Source: FEN-1297 sp964498065
GTDB taxonomy: Bacteria > Bacteroidota > Ignavibacteria > Ignavibacteriales > Ignavibacteriaceae
Reading direction: 5' to 3'
Length of the DNA: 12,857 nucleotides
Assembly (NCBI GenBank): GCA_964498065.1
Contig: CAZCFZ010000102.1
Location: 1-12,857 of the forward strand
A program made the translations under genes and the position numbers. The notes beneath the pieces were generated by a model that ran no database searches, was not told where the DNA came from, and was given only the letters and a program-made list of their open reading frames with translations. Of this stretch, positions 1-6,963 are shown in pieces (within the stretch, counting starts at the first letter, position 1; every line of letters starts with the position of its first letter).

Positions 1-3000
1 CAAATGGTGAACCTGCAAATGTATTATCTATTGTTTGTACACTCCAATAATAATCACCAGCGGCTAATCCTTTGATTGTCCAGCTCGTATCATGATTTGT
101 ATTACCAAGATTCACTACTCTTCTATATCCACTGCTTCTATCAGACATTGGAGATAATGTATTTATTCCGTTCGGAATTGTTCCAATAACTAAATTATAG
201 TTTAATCCGTTCTGAGGTGTTTCGCTGTCCGTGCTTTTATTCCAGCTTAATGTTATCTCGTTTCCATTAATAGATGAAACAAGATTGTCAGGAGCAGTAG
301 GTAAAGTGTTTGTTATGTTATTATTATTTCTGTATATCATTGTTACTGCACCACTTTCGCTTTCTCCTGTCAGTAATAAATCTAAATCTCCATCATTATC
401 ATAATCACCCCACTTTACAGAACCAGATATAATTCCGATAATAGAAATGGAAGTTTGCTCAGCAAACATATATCCTTCTGTATTCTTATAAATTTTTGAT
501 ATTGGGCCACCCCCACTATTACCAGTTAGTATAATGTCAGGTAAACCATCATTATTATAATCACCCCATGCTGCTGCGCTATTGTATATACCTGTTAAAG
601 ATAAAAGATTATAAAAATTATTATTTTCTCCTTGTTCATAAATTTTAGATATTCCTGATACTCCACTTATCGCACCAGTTAATAAAATGTCCAGAAAACC
701 ATCACAATTAAAATCTCCCCATGCAACTGAAGAAGTACTTACGCCGGTTAAATTATTCGATGTATAACTAAAGCTGTTTTCCCCATCATTCGTGTATAAA
801 TAAGATCTATTTAAACCAGAAGAAAGACCGGTTAATAATATATCCATGTCTCCATCATTATCGTAATCTGCCCAAGCAACTGAACTGTTTTTTACACCTA
901 TTAAATTGGTCGATATTTCTAAAAATGTATCACTCCCATCATTCCGGTAAATTTTAGATATTGCTGTTCCTTCATTCGTCTCTCCAGTTAATAAAATGTC
1001 AGAGTCACCATCGTTATCATAATCAACCCAAGCTACTGAACTGTTTTTTACACCCACTAAACTTGTTGATATTTCTGAAAATATATCACTCCCGTCATTA
1101 CGATATATTTTAGATATTGCTGTACCACCATCTGACTCTCCTGTTAATAAAATATCAACATCACCATCGTTATCATAATCAGCCCAAGCTACCGAACTGT
1201 TTTTTACACCTATTAAACTTGTTGGGATTTCTGAAAATGTATCGTTCCCATCATTACGATAAATTTTAGATATCGCTGTACCTCCATCTGTCTCTCCTGT
1301 TAATAAAATGTCAAGGTCATCATCATTATCATAATCTCCCCAAGCTGCTGAACTGTTTCTAACTCCTATAATTGAAACCGCTGCAATATTAAATTGTGAA
1401 GAATAGTATTCATATGCACCAATATCTACATTATTATCAGAAGAAGGTAAAGGACGTGAATTACCATCATAATCAGTGGTAGGTACACCTAGATCAGTAT
1501 ATGGGCTTCCAGAACCGAATGCTGGACTCTCTAATATTAAATGAAAATCTCCACCGGATGATGGTAAAGTTGAAAGATCAAGATTAGTAACAAACTGCGG
1601 ATCTACATCAATATTATTACCTTCATCAACTCCAATTGAAGTTGACCAATTAGAACTTCCTCCAGAATTTGCAATTAAACTATATGAAATTTTTGTAACT
1701 ACTGTAGGATCATTATATATTGAAGATCCTTTATTATTCCAAATAATTGAATTTTTAATAACCGGGTTGCAAGATCCTCCCTCCGGACATTCATTATAAA
1801 AACCACCTCCACCATAGCTGCCAGAGTTACCACTAATAGTACAGTTAATAATTATAGGATTCGTAGTGCCGTTATCAATATTACTATAGTTATAAATCCC
1901 ACCGCCTTCCGTAGCATAATTACCACTAATAATACAATTTGTAAGATTTGGATTTGTGTTTCCGACATTACTACTATAGTTATAAATTCCCCCGCCTTTT
2001 ATTACTGAATTACTTTCAAGTTTACAACTCATTAAATTCGGACTACATGTTCCATTATTACTATAATTACATATTCCACCACCAGCCTCTGCAGAGTTAC
2101 CTAATAAAATACAATTATTTAATTTAGGACTACAATTTCCCCCCACTCCATTATTAGATATTCCTCCACCATGATAATCAACAATGTTATGACTTATTGT
2201 ACAATAACTAAAAATCGGACTGCATATACCATTATTTGTACTAATATTGTATATACCGCCGCCACTTCCAACTAAGTTATAATTTTGTGCTTTATTTTCA
2301 TTTATTAAACAGTTTGTTAAACTAATATTACAAATACCATTGTTTGTACTTTCATTGTAAATTCCACCACCTTCAAAAAAAGTCGAATTATTTTCAATTG
2401 TACAATAAGTCAAAATTGAGCTGCTGTTTCCATTATCACTGTAATTATAAATTCCTCCGCCTTTGTTATCAGACATATTATTGTTGATTGAGCATTCGGA
2501 CATTGTCGGGCTACATACTCCGCCATCGTAACTATAGTTATATAAGCCTCCTCCGTCTTGCAATGCAGTATTGCTGTTAAAAATACAATGGTCAAAAGTA
2601 GGATTACTTATGTAGTTAAGACCATTATTGTATGCTCCACCTCCATTTTGCGCAGAATTAAGAGTAATTTTACAATTTGTTAATGTTGGATTACAACTAC
2701 CATTTTCCTCACAACCATTATATATACCGCCGCCATTATCTGAACAACTATTATTTATTATAGTACAATTTACAATATTAGGACTACCAAAATTTAAAAT
2801 TCCTCCCCCAACGTTATTGGGAAATGAAGAACCTCTTGAACTTCCTTTTTTAATTGTAAACCCATCCAATACAGTTGTATTATTTACAGATGATGAAAAG
2901 AATATCACATGAAAGCAATTAAAAAGATCACTTTCCGGATCATTAGGATCAAGAAGAATTTCTCCTGAAAGAGATGTTTCATTTATTTCTCCGTTTCCAA

Positions 3001-3352
3001 AATTTGAACGTTCATCCAATGATGTTTCTACCCCGGAGAAACCGCCAAAAATTTTTATTCCATCAGGTATATTAAAAACTTTTTCTCGGCGATCTGAGGT
3101 TCCATCATCATCAAAATCATATCCTAAAGAAGGGAAATATGTTCCTTTTGCAACCCAAATCTTATCTCCTGATGAAGCCAAGTTTAACGCAGTTTGTAAG
3201 TTATTGAATGCATTCGCCCATGACGAACCATCAAGAATTCCTGAGCCATTTACAGTTACATAGTATCTTGTTTGGGCAAAACAATTACACGTTATTGCTA
3301 ACATCAATATTATAATTACTTTAAACCCAGTAAGTCTAGGATTTTTTACCAT
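1..3352 (-). CDS. Large secreted Pmp-like beta-helix / VCBS-repeat / Fn3 protein, 3' end outside window
   Basis: The frame is open from the ATG at 3352 to the window edge (1117 codons, no stop), so the C-terminus is missing. Residues 1-26 form a signal peptide: a basic start, the hydrophobic run VIIILMLAI, and likely cleavage after CFA. Residues about 181-520 hold twelve GGGIYN-type repeats, as in chlamydial Pmp-like parallel beta-helices. DIGAYEY at about 643-649 closes a choice-of-anchor Q type segment. Residues about 655-1010 hold seven VCBS/FG-GAP units with calcium-loop motifs such as DYDNDGD. An Fn3-like domain starts near 1018 (PTAPDNL, then ITLSWNKS) and continues with a GDYYWSV strand. 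This is an exported, probably surface-attached adhesin or carbohydrate/matrix-binding protein. A T9SS sorting domain at the missing end is likely by analogy with its neighbours but not seen. An in-frame ATG at 3466 is an alternative start. The role and ligand are unknown. Confidence 0.88.
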   Translation of the reverse strand, partial: MVKNPRLTGFKVIIILMLAITCNCFAQTRYYVTVNGSGILDGSSWANAFNNLQTALNLASSGDKIWVAKGTYFPSLGYDFDDDGTSDRREKVFNIPDGIKIFGGFSGVETSLDERSNFGNGEINETSLSGEILLDPNDPESDLFNCFHVIFFSSSVNNTTVLDGFTIKKGSSRGSSFPNNVGGGILNFGSPNIVNCTIINNSCSDNGGGIYNGCEENGSCNPTLTNCKITLNSAQNGGGAYNNGLNYISNPTFDHCIFNSNTALQDGGGLYNYSYDGGVCSPTMSECSINNNMSDNKGGGIYNYSDNGNSSSILTYCTIENNSTFFEGGGIYNESTNNGICNISLTNCLINENKAQNYNLVGSGGGIYNISTNNGICSPIFSYCTISHNIVDYHGGGISNNGVGGNCSPKLNNCILLGNSAEAGGGICNYSNNGTCSPNLMSCKLESNSVIKGGGIYNYSSNVGNTNPNLTNCIISGNYATEGGGIYNYSNIDNGTTNPIIINCTISGNSGSYGGGGFYNECPEGGSCNPVIKNSIIWNNKGSSIYNDPTVVTKISYSLIANSGGSSNWSTSIGVDEGNNIDVDPQFVTNLDLSTLPSSGGDFHLILESPAFGSGSPYTDLGVPTTDYDGNSRPLPSSDNNVDIGAYEYYSSQFNIAAVSIIGVRNSSAAWGDYDNDDDLDILLTGETDGGTAISKIYRNDGNDTFSEIPTSLIGVKNSSVAWADYDNDGDVDILLTGESDGGTAISKIYRNDGSDIFSEISTSLVGVKNSSVAWVDYDNDGDSDILLTGETNEGTAISKIYRNDGSDTFLEISTNLIGVKNSSVAWADYDNDGDMDILLTGLSSGLNRSYLYTNDGENSFSYTSNNLTGVSTSSVAWGDFNCDGFLDILLTGAISGVSGISKIYEQGENNNFYNLLSLTGIYNSAAAWGDYNNDGLPDIILTGNSGGGPISKIYKNTEGYMFAEQTSISIIGIISGSVKWGDYDNDGDLDLLLTGESESGAVTMIYRNNNNITNTLPTAPDNLVSSINGNEITLSWNKSTDSETPQNGLNYNLVIGTIPNGINTLSPMSDRSSGYRRVVNLGNTNHDTSWTIKGLAAGDYYWSVQTIDNTFAGSPF
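330..1377 (-). repeat. Seven tandem VCBS/FG-GAP repeats (153-156 bp units)
   Basis: Equivalent codons just after the conserved Trp recur at 413, 569, 722, 875, 1031, 1187 and 1343, so units are 153 or 156 bp (51-52 residues). Each unit reads roughly SSVAWxDYDNDGDxDILLTG, a variable loop, SKIYRNDG, then a short linker. The DxDxDG-like loops would bind calcium in an integrin-alpha-like beta-propeller, and seven units match a seven-bladed propeller. By hand count the units at 1031-1186 and 1187-1342 differ at about 20 of 156 bases, so the central units expanded fairly recently, while the left ones are more diverged. Confidence 0.9.
1740..2815 (-). repeat. Twelve GGGIYN-type beta-helix repeats (Pmp-like)
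   Basis: Twelve copies of a roughly 30-36-residue unit centred on GGG(I/A/L/F)YN are visible, each followed by a turn and a strand of the form NPxLxNCxIxxN. This is the pattern of chlamydial polymorphic outer membrane protein repeats and of right-handed parallel beta-helices. Six of the twelve units carry a C-x6-C pair, for example CSPNLMSC and CSPKLNNC. The aligned cysteines could stack on successive rungs. The repeats are coding, so the periodic DNA is neither a CRISPR array nor a satellite. Confidence 0.85.
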
Positions 3353-3473
3353 TAAGAAATCTATAATTTTCGTCCTGATTTGTCGGTACCCTCGTGTAAA
3401 ATAAATTTTAGGGAATGATAAAAAGAGGAAATATAAATGACATAAAAAGTAAAAAATTTTTTCCATTATTAGG

Positions 3474-3478
3474 CCCTC
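3474..3478 (-). promoter_or_regulatory. Possible ribosome binding site for an upstream start of the left-edge gene
   Basis: On the minus strand GAGGG lies seven bases before an ATG at 3466 that is in frame with the large left-edge protein, 38 codons upstream of the 3352 start. The 3352 ATG has no Shine-Dalgarno match but gives a much more normal signal peptide. Either the real start is 3466, with a long hydrophobic leader, or this match is chance. Confidence 0.35.
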
Positions 3479-3548
3479 GGTTATTTCAAGATTTTTTTTG
3501 GTGATATACTTCATCATTTTGCTATTGTGTATCTCTTTTTATTTGTTT

Positions 3549-3597
3549 AACCCTCCGAGGTTTTTACTATGATTCCACAGCATTAACCTCGGAGGTT
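3549..3597. repeat. Intergenic GC-rich hairpin between the Asp-box gene and the left-edge gene
   Basis: The arms AACCCTCCGAGG (3549-3560) and CCTCGGAGGTT (3587-3597) pair over 11 bp with one bulged C and enclose a 26-base loop. It lies just after the stop of the Asp-box gene. There is no U-tract after the stem on the minus strand, so it is not a canonical intrinsic terminator. It could slow transcription, protect the upstream mRNA, or be one copy of a dispersed palindromic repeat. A related CCCTCGG lies at 3474-3480. Confidence 0.6.
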
Positions 3598-3605
3598 CGC
3601 TAACA

Positions 3606-5249
3606 TTATTTCATCAATATCATCTTCTTAACTTGTGAGAAGTTTCCCGATTTAATTCTATAGAAATAAACACCGCTCGGAAGTACCGCAGCGTTAAATT
3701 TTAACTTGTAATATCCAGGTCCTTTTTCCTCATTTAATATTGTCGCTACTTCTTCTCCAAGAATATTAAGTATTGTTATTTTTACATTCCCTTTATTTTT
3801 CACTCCAAAGCCTATTGTAGTTGCCGGATTAAATGGATTCGGATAATTTTGCTCTAATGAATATTCAGTAACTATTTTTACTTCTGCTTCAACTTCTTTT
3901 GAATAATTATATGTGCCGTTAAGATCAATCTGCTTTAGCCGGTATGTATATTTTCCATTTGCAAGGTCTTTATCAACATAAGTGTATTTCCTTTCTTCCG
4001 ATATTGTTCCGGCACCTTTTACAAAACCAACTTTTAAAAACTTCTCCTCAGTCAGTTTTCTTTCTATCTCAAAGCCTTGATTGTTTGTTTCTGTTGCAGT
4101 CGACCAGTTAAGAGTTACATTTTTTCCATTTACAGCGGTTGTGAATGAAGTTAGCTCAACAGGCAATGGTATCGGCGGCCCGACATATTTATAAAAATTG
4201 GAAGTTGTATAAGTTGTAGCCCATCCGACATTTGCTGAGAAGAATATCATATAACTGTAATTACCAGTATCTAATTTTGTCCAGGAGGCGCCTCCATTAA
4301 GTGTATAAGCTGAACCACCAGCATAACCATTTACATTAACATCCCCGGTTATTACATATCCATCGGAAGTTCCCGGAATGTAACTAACATTTAAAGGAAT
4401 ACAATCTCCATAAGGGCCTGGAATTTCAGTCCATGTGTCCCCTCCATCGGTAGTCTTTTCAAGTTTAGCAGATGCTTCCGTCCATTTCCAAAGAACCCGC
4501 AAACCGTGAAGTTCATCTTTAAATGCCGGAAACATTTCATATTCTAAATTTGTATTAGGTATATCTATAATGTTCCAGTGGTAACCTTTATCTGTTGTAT
4601 TATAAAACCTAGGCCCGGATTTTGAGACGGTAGGTATCCATAAGTTATCTCCGATTTTTGATACCTCTACCGGGTCTATATATTCTACCGAATCATTCGA
4701 CGGAATATTAACATCGGGGACTTTATCCCAATCTGTGCCGCCATTTGTGGTTGTATAAATTTCCAGCCGGGAATTAGCCGGATCCTGTTCCCCGACAGCT
4801 ACACCATTACTGCCATCAAAGAAATGAACAAAAGCAGGCCCTAAATCTGAATTTGCATAAAGTGTCGGGTGTTTTTGCCATGTAGCCCCGCCATCAGTTG
4901 TTTTATAAATTCCCTGCATACCCCAATCTGTCCAGCTCTCAATTGCAACATAAGCAGTATCTTCATTTAATGCATATATATACCATGCTGCACCGTTTTC
5001 TGTACCGGGTATTGTATCATTTACCCATGTAGTACCGCCATCAGTTGTTCTTAAAAATCCGTTTAGGTATTCTCCTGTTTGAGAAAATGATGTTGACCAG
5101 ATAGCCCAGCAAATGTTTTCATCTACAGGGCAAAATGTCTGGGCGGTAGCATTTGCCGGAATATTAGAAGTTTGCAACTGCCATGGCTGAGAGTAAACTA
5201 AAGAAGAAAACAAGCAAACAAAAACAAAAAGAATAAATGAACTTTTCAT
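3606..5249 (-). CDS. Secreted Asp-box (BNR) beta-propeller protein with T9SS type A sorting domain
   Basis: This is a complete 547-residue protein. Residues 1-20 are a signal peptide ending VYS before QPW. Six Asp-box motifs of the form TxDxGxxW lie at about 68, 117, 167, 218, 266 and 316 (TTDGGTTW, TTDGGATW, TTNGGTDW, TTDKGYHW, TTDGGDTW, TLNGGASW), as in sialidase, sortilin or Ycf48-like propellers. No sialidase catalytic arginine triad is obvious, so I infer a binding or scaffold role. Residues about 363-456 are the Fn3-like linker (PVELTSFTA type) common before T9SS tails. Residues about 463-547 are the type A sorting domain with NYPNPFNP and a C-terminal KKMILMK. The start is fixed by AGGAGGT five bases upstream. 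The gene follows a leaderless mini sorting-domain gene by 80 bases and precedes the Pmp/VCBS gene, so an operon is plausible. Confidence 0.93.
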   Translation of the reverse strand: MKSSFILFVFVCLFSSLVYSQPWQLQTSNIPANATAQTFCPVDENICWAIWSTSFSQTGEYLNGFLRTTDGGTTWVNDTIPGTENGAAWYIYALNEDTAYVAIESWTDWGMQGIYKTTDGGATWQKHPTLYANSDLGPAFVHFFDGSNGVAVGEQDPANSRLEIYTTTNGGTDWDKVPDVNIPSNDSVEYIDPVEVSKIGDNLWIPTVSKSGPRFYNTTDKGYHWNIIDIPNTNLEYEMFPAFKDELHGLRVLWKWTEASAKLEKTTDGGDTWTEIPGPYGDCIPLNVSYIPGTSDGYVITGDVNVNGYAGGSAYTLNGGASWTKLDTGNYSYMIFFSANVGWATTYTTSNFYKYVGPPIPLPVELTSFTTAVNGKNVTLNWSTATETNNQGFEIERKLTEEKFLKVGFVKGAGTISEERKYTYVDKDLANGKYTYRLKQIDLNGTYNYSKEVEAEVKIVTEYSLEQNYPNPFNPATTIGFGVKNKGNVKITILNILGEEVATILNEEKGPGYYKLKFNAAVLPSGVYFYRIKSGNFSQVKKMILMK

Positions 5250-5253
5250 AATT

Positions 5254-5260
5254 ACCTCCT
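5254..5260 (-). promoter_or_regulatory. Strong Shine-Dalgarno site of the Asp-box gene
   Basis: The minus strand reads AGGAGGT, four bases before the ATG at 5249. This is a near-perfect anti-16S match and fixes the start. It is notable because many Bacteroidota genes lack such sites. Confidence 0.8.
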
Positions 5261-5282
5261 ATTAAGTTGGTAGTTTTAAATG

Positions 5283-5288
5283 ATTATA
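5283..5288 (-). promoter_or_regulatory. Possible -10 element upstream of the Asp-box gene
   Basis: The minus strand contains a perfect TATAAT 33 bases before the ATG at 5249, in the 80-base gap after the mini sorting-domain gene. I find no matching -35 box at normal spacing and no TTTG-type Bacteroidota element. In this AT-rich gap the match may be chance. Confidence 0.25.
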
Positions 5289-5329
5289 GAAAGAGAAATT
5301 ATTCCCAGGTTTTACGATGTCTTTTTATT

Positions 5330-5638
5330 TCAATTTTTTTTTAAAATCATTTCCCGAGTTTTTAAAAAGCTACCGGCTATTATCTGATAGAAGTAAATCC
5401 CCTCAGGCAAAGATGCAGCATAAATATCCACTTCATAAGTACCGGCATCCTGATCCTTTTTAAAAAATCTTTTTACCATTTTTCTTTCAGAATTAAATAT
5501 GGTTAATTCAACATCAGTTTTATAAGCTATACAATATTTTATTTTTGTTTTTTCTTTAAAAGGATTAGGAAAATTCTGGCTTAATTGAAATTTTAAAGGT
5601 ATCATCTCATCGTTATCTGTGTATTTGATTAGATTCAT
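5330..5638 (-). CDS. Leaderless stand-alone T9SS type A sorting-domain protein (mini-CTD, copy A)
   Basis: This 102-residue protein consists almost entirely of a T9SS type A sorting fold: IPLKFQLSQNFPNPF, then KTKIKYCIAY, then strands and a GIYFYQI motif, ending REMILKKN. In secreted neighbours this domain is a C-terminal tail. Here there is no cargo and no signal peptide, since the start MNLIKYTDNDEM is polar and charged. AAAGGG lies six bases before the ATG, as in its paralogue at 10653-10964, which supports a real gene. Residues 10-44 match the paralogue at 27 of 35 positions. It begins 138 bases after the truncated regulator and ends 80 bases before the Asp-box gene. Without a leader it should stay in the cytoplasm. 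It could be a regulator partner, a donor of sorting tails, or a relic of a lost cargo gene. Confidence 0.8.
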   Translation of the reverse strand: MNLIKYTDNDEMIPLKFQLSQNFPNPFKEKTKIKYCIAYKTDVELTIFNSERKMVKRFFKKDQDAGTYEVDIYAASLPEGIYFYQIIAGSFLKTREMILKKN

Positions 5639-5644
5639 CTTTTT

Positions 5645-5650
5645 CCCTTT
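5645..5650 (-). promoter_or_regulatory. AAAGGG ribosome binding site of mini-CTD copy A
   Basis: The minus strand reads AAAGGGAAAAAG directly before the ATG at 5638. The same AAAGGGAAA context precedes the paralogous mini-CTD, so the start context is conserved between the two copies. Confidence 0.55.
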
Positions 5651-5714
5651 TATCTCAAACAGTAAGTAAGAATAAATGCGGGTGTTTACATTGGTATAAA
5701 TAATTTTTCGAGGG

Positions 5715-6232
5715 GATTTTATCTATAAGGATTTTGTAAAAAACTATTAAAATTATGTAAAGATTAAAAATTCAGCTTATTTTCTAATAAATTTATTATG
5801 ATATTGGGAAGGTGTTTTGCCGAATTGTTTTTTAAAGCATGCTGTAAAATAAGAAGGGTCGTTGAATCCGACTTCAAATGCTATTTCCGTTATATTTCCG
5901 GAATTTTTTTCAATTAACTGCACTGCTTTATCTAATCTGATCCTTTTGATTAATTCACCCGGCGGTTCTGCTATTAGAGCAATAAGTTTTTTATATAACA
6001 AAGATTTACTTATTGACATTTCTTCAGCTAATAAATCTACTCCAAAGGAAGGTTCCGTTAAGTTATTGGTAATTGTCTCGCAAATTTTTTTCAAGAATTT
6101 TTGATCGACAGAATTTACTTTGCTGTTTTCAAACTCAAATAATCCGTACTTCTTAAAGTGTTCATGAATTCTTTTTCTTTGATCCAGTAAATTCTTTATT
6201 CTTGCTTTTAATTCGTCAGCTTCAAATGGTTT
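5715..6232 (-). repeat. 518-bp perfect direct repeat, copy 1
   Basis: Compared line by line, 5715-6232 is identical to 11044-11561 at a constant offset of 5329 with no gaps. It covers the AraC-type domain, the linker and the end of the receiver, and runs about 60 bases past the stop codon. From 6233 to about 6393 the match continues without gaps at about 86% (22 differences by hand count) and then ends. The sharp step in identity points to recent gene conversion or duplication. Confidence 0.95.
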
Positions 6233-6520
6233 CATAATATAGTCATCAGCCCCTGTCTCCAATCCTTCTATCTTATCATGTAAAGTTGCTTTCGCCGTCA
6301 ATAGAATCAAAGGGATATGGCTCGTTCTTGAATCTGTTTTTAATTTACTGCATAACTGGAACCCATTCATTTTAGGCATCATAATATCGCTGACAGTCCA
6401 GTTTGCACCACCATATTTTTCTCCGGCAATCAGCAACTTCCAGTCATTTAATTTTTGCCAATATCTCCGTAATTGCATTCCGGGTTTTATAAATCGCCTG
6501 GAAATATTTAATAATTTCAT
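5777..6520 (-). pseudogene. Truncated hybrid two-component regulator: partial receiver plus intact AraC-type domain
   Basis: The open frame encodes 247 residues. Residues 43-247 match the C-terminus of the full-length-type regulator at 11106-12857, and the last 200 or so bases of receiver plus all of the AraC domain survive. The receiver begins at VSDIMMP, so it keeps the phosphoacceptor Asp (about D45), the LLTAK threonine and the KPF lysine. It lacks the N-terminal half with the acidic pocket (EDN in the intact copy), and it lacks the kinase and sensor. Residues 1-42 have no counterpart in the paralogue. They are mostly an out-of-frame reading of the 3' end of the decayed gene at 6444-6905, so the ATG at 6520 is doubtful. 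The AraC helix-turn-helix half is identical in sequence to the other copy and could still bind the same DNA if translated. I infer a truncated relic, possibly still producing a DNA-binding fragment. Confidence 0.75.
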
Positions 6521-6905
6521 CTGTCTTTTCTAAACCGACCTTAGTTTTCAGCATCGTTTTCAAATATCCGGCAACTTCTTTATAAAAATTTTCTTTACCA
6601 GGAATTCACCCCTTTTCATAAAAAGAAAGGATTTTATCCGACAAGTCTGAGATTAATTATTTTGCATACTTGTCTAAAAAATTGATAAGCGATGCGTTTA
6701 TTTGAATTGGATTTAGGAGAAGCTCTTTATAGTTTTCTTTTACAATAATATTCGCCCAAATATCAGCATCCGCATAACTTCCTTTCCAATTCTTATTTTA
6801 ACTTCCTTTAAAGTAGTTGGCTAATTTGCCATATGTTTCTAGAATATTTTTCTCCTCGCGAGCGGAGTCGACGGCACTTCTTGAAATGTCATTGTTTGAC
6901 TCGCC
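6444..6905 (-). pseudogene. Decayed gene of unknown family with three stops in one frame
   Basis: A single minus-strand frame from 6905 to 6444 (154 codons) reads like protein but is interrupted by TAA at 6798-6800, TAA at 6657-6659 and a TGA near 6606-6608, and ends at TGA 6444-6446. Protein-like stretches are SAREEKNILETYGKLANYF, then DADIWANIIVKENYKELLL, then INASLINFLDKYAK, then ENFYKEVAGYLKTMLK and YKTRNAITEILAKIK. All lie in the same phase, which is unlikely by chance. No ATG start or RBS is visible, and the 5' part overlaps a small inverted-repeat element. I do not recognise the family. It seems to be the 3' half of a helical protein joined to the truncated regulator by a rearrangement near 6393-6444. 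Confidence 0.5.
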
Positions 6906-6935
6906 TCACTGCACCAAATAAGCAAATTAGCCAAC
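6816..6935. mobile_element. 120-bp element with 14-bp terminal inverted repeats (MITE-like, or a structured RNA)
   Basis: GTTGGCTAATTTGC at 6816-6829 and GCAAATTAGCCAAC at 6922-6935 are perfect inverted copies and bound a 120-bp block with no transposase. The block is locally GC-richer (CTCGCGAG and GTCGAC palindromes) than its surroundings. Similar but inexact ctttaaagta and ctttaagta lie just outside each end and could be worn target duplications. It starts 28 bases after the stop of the subtilase gene, so on that transcript it could also form a long-range stem. A non-autonomous element is the better guess, but no second copy is present in this window. Confidence 0.45.
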
Positions 6936-6963
6936 CATCTTCTTTAAGTATCATTAAATGTCG

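Noticed and set aside
330..1377. Regularly spaced repeats as a CRISPR array
   Set aside because: The period is 153-156 bp, with divergence spread over the whole unit, and every unit is in one coding frame with VCBS motifs.
2410..2912. Short open frames on both strands inside the beta-helix region
   Set aside because: The region is fully explained by the continuous minus-strand frame of the giant protein. The alternatives are low-complexity shadows of its repeats.
5862..6104. Plus-strand open frame of 80 codons, repeated identically at 11191-11433
   Set aside because: It is the antisense shadow of the AraC-type domain within the 518-bp repeat. The duplication explains its conservation, and it has no ribosome site.
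6179..6189. Internal stops of the 6444-6905 frame as evidence for stop-codon recoding in this organism
   Set aside because: Both TAA and TGA interrupt that frame, while intact genes here end normally at TAA or TGA, so decay is the simpler explanation.
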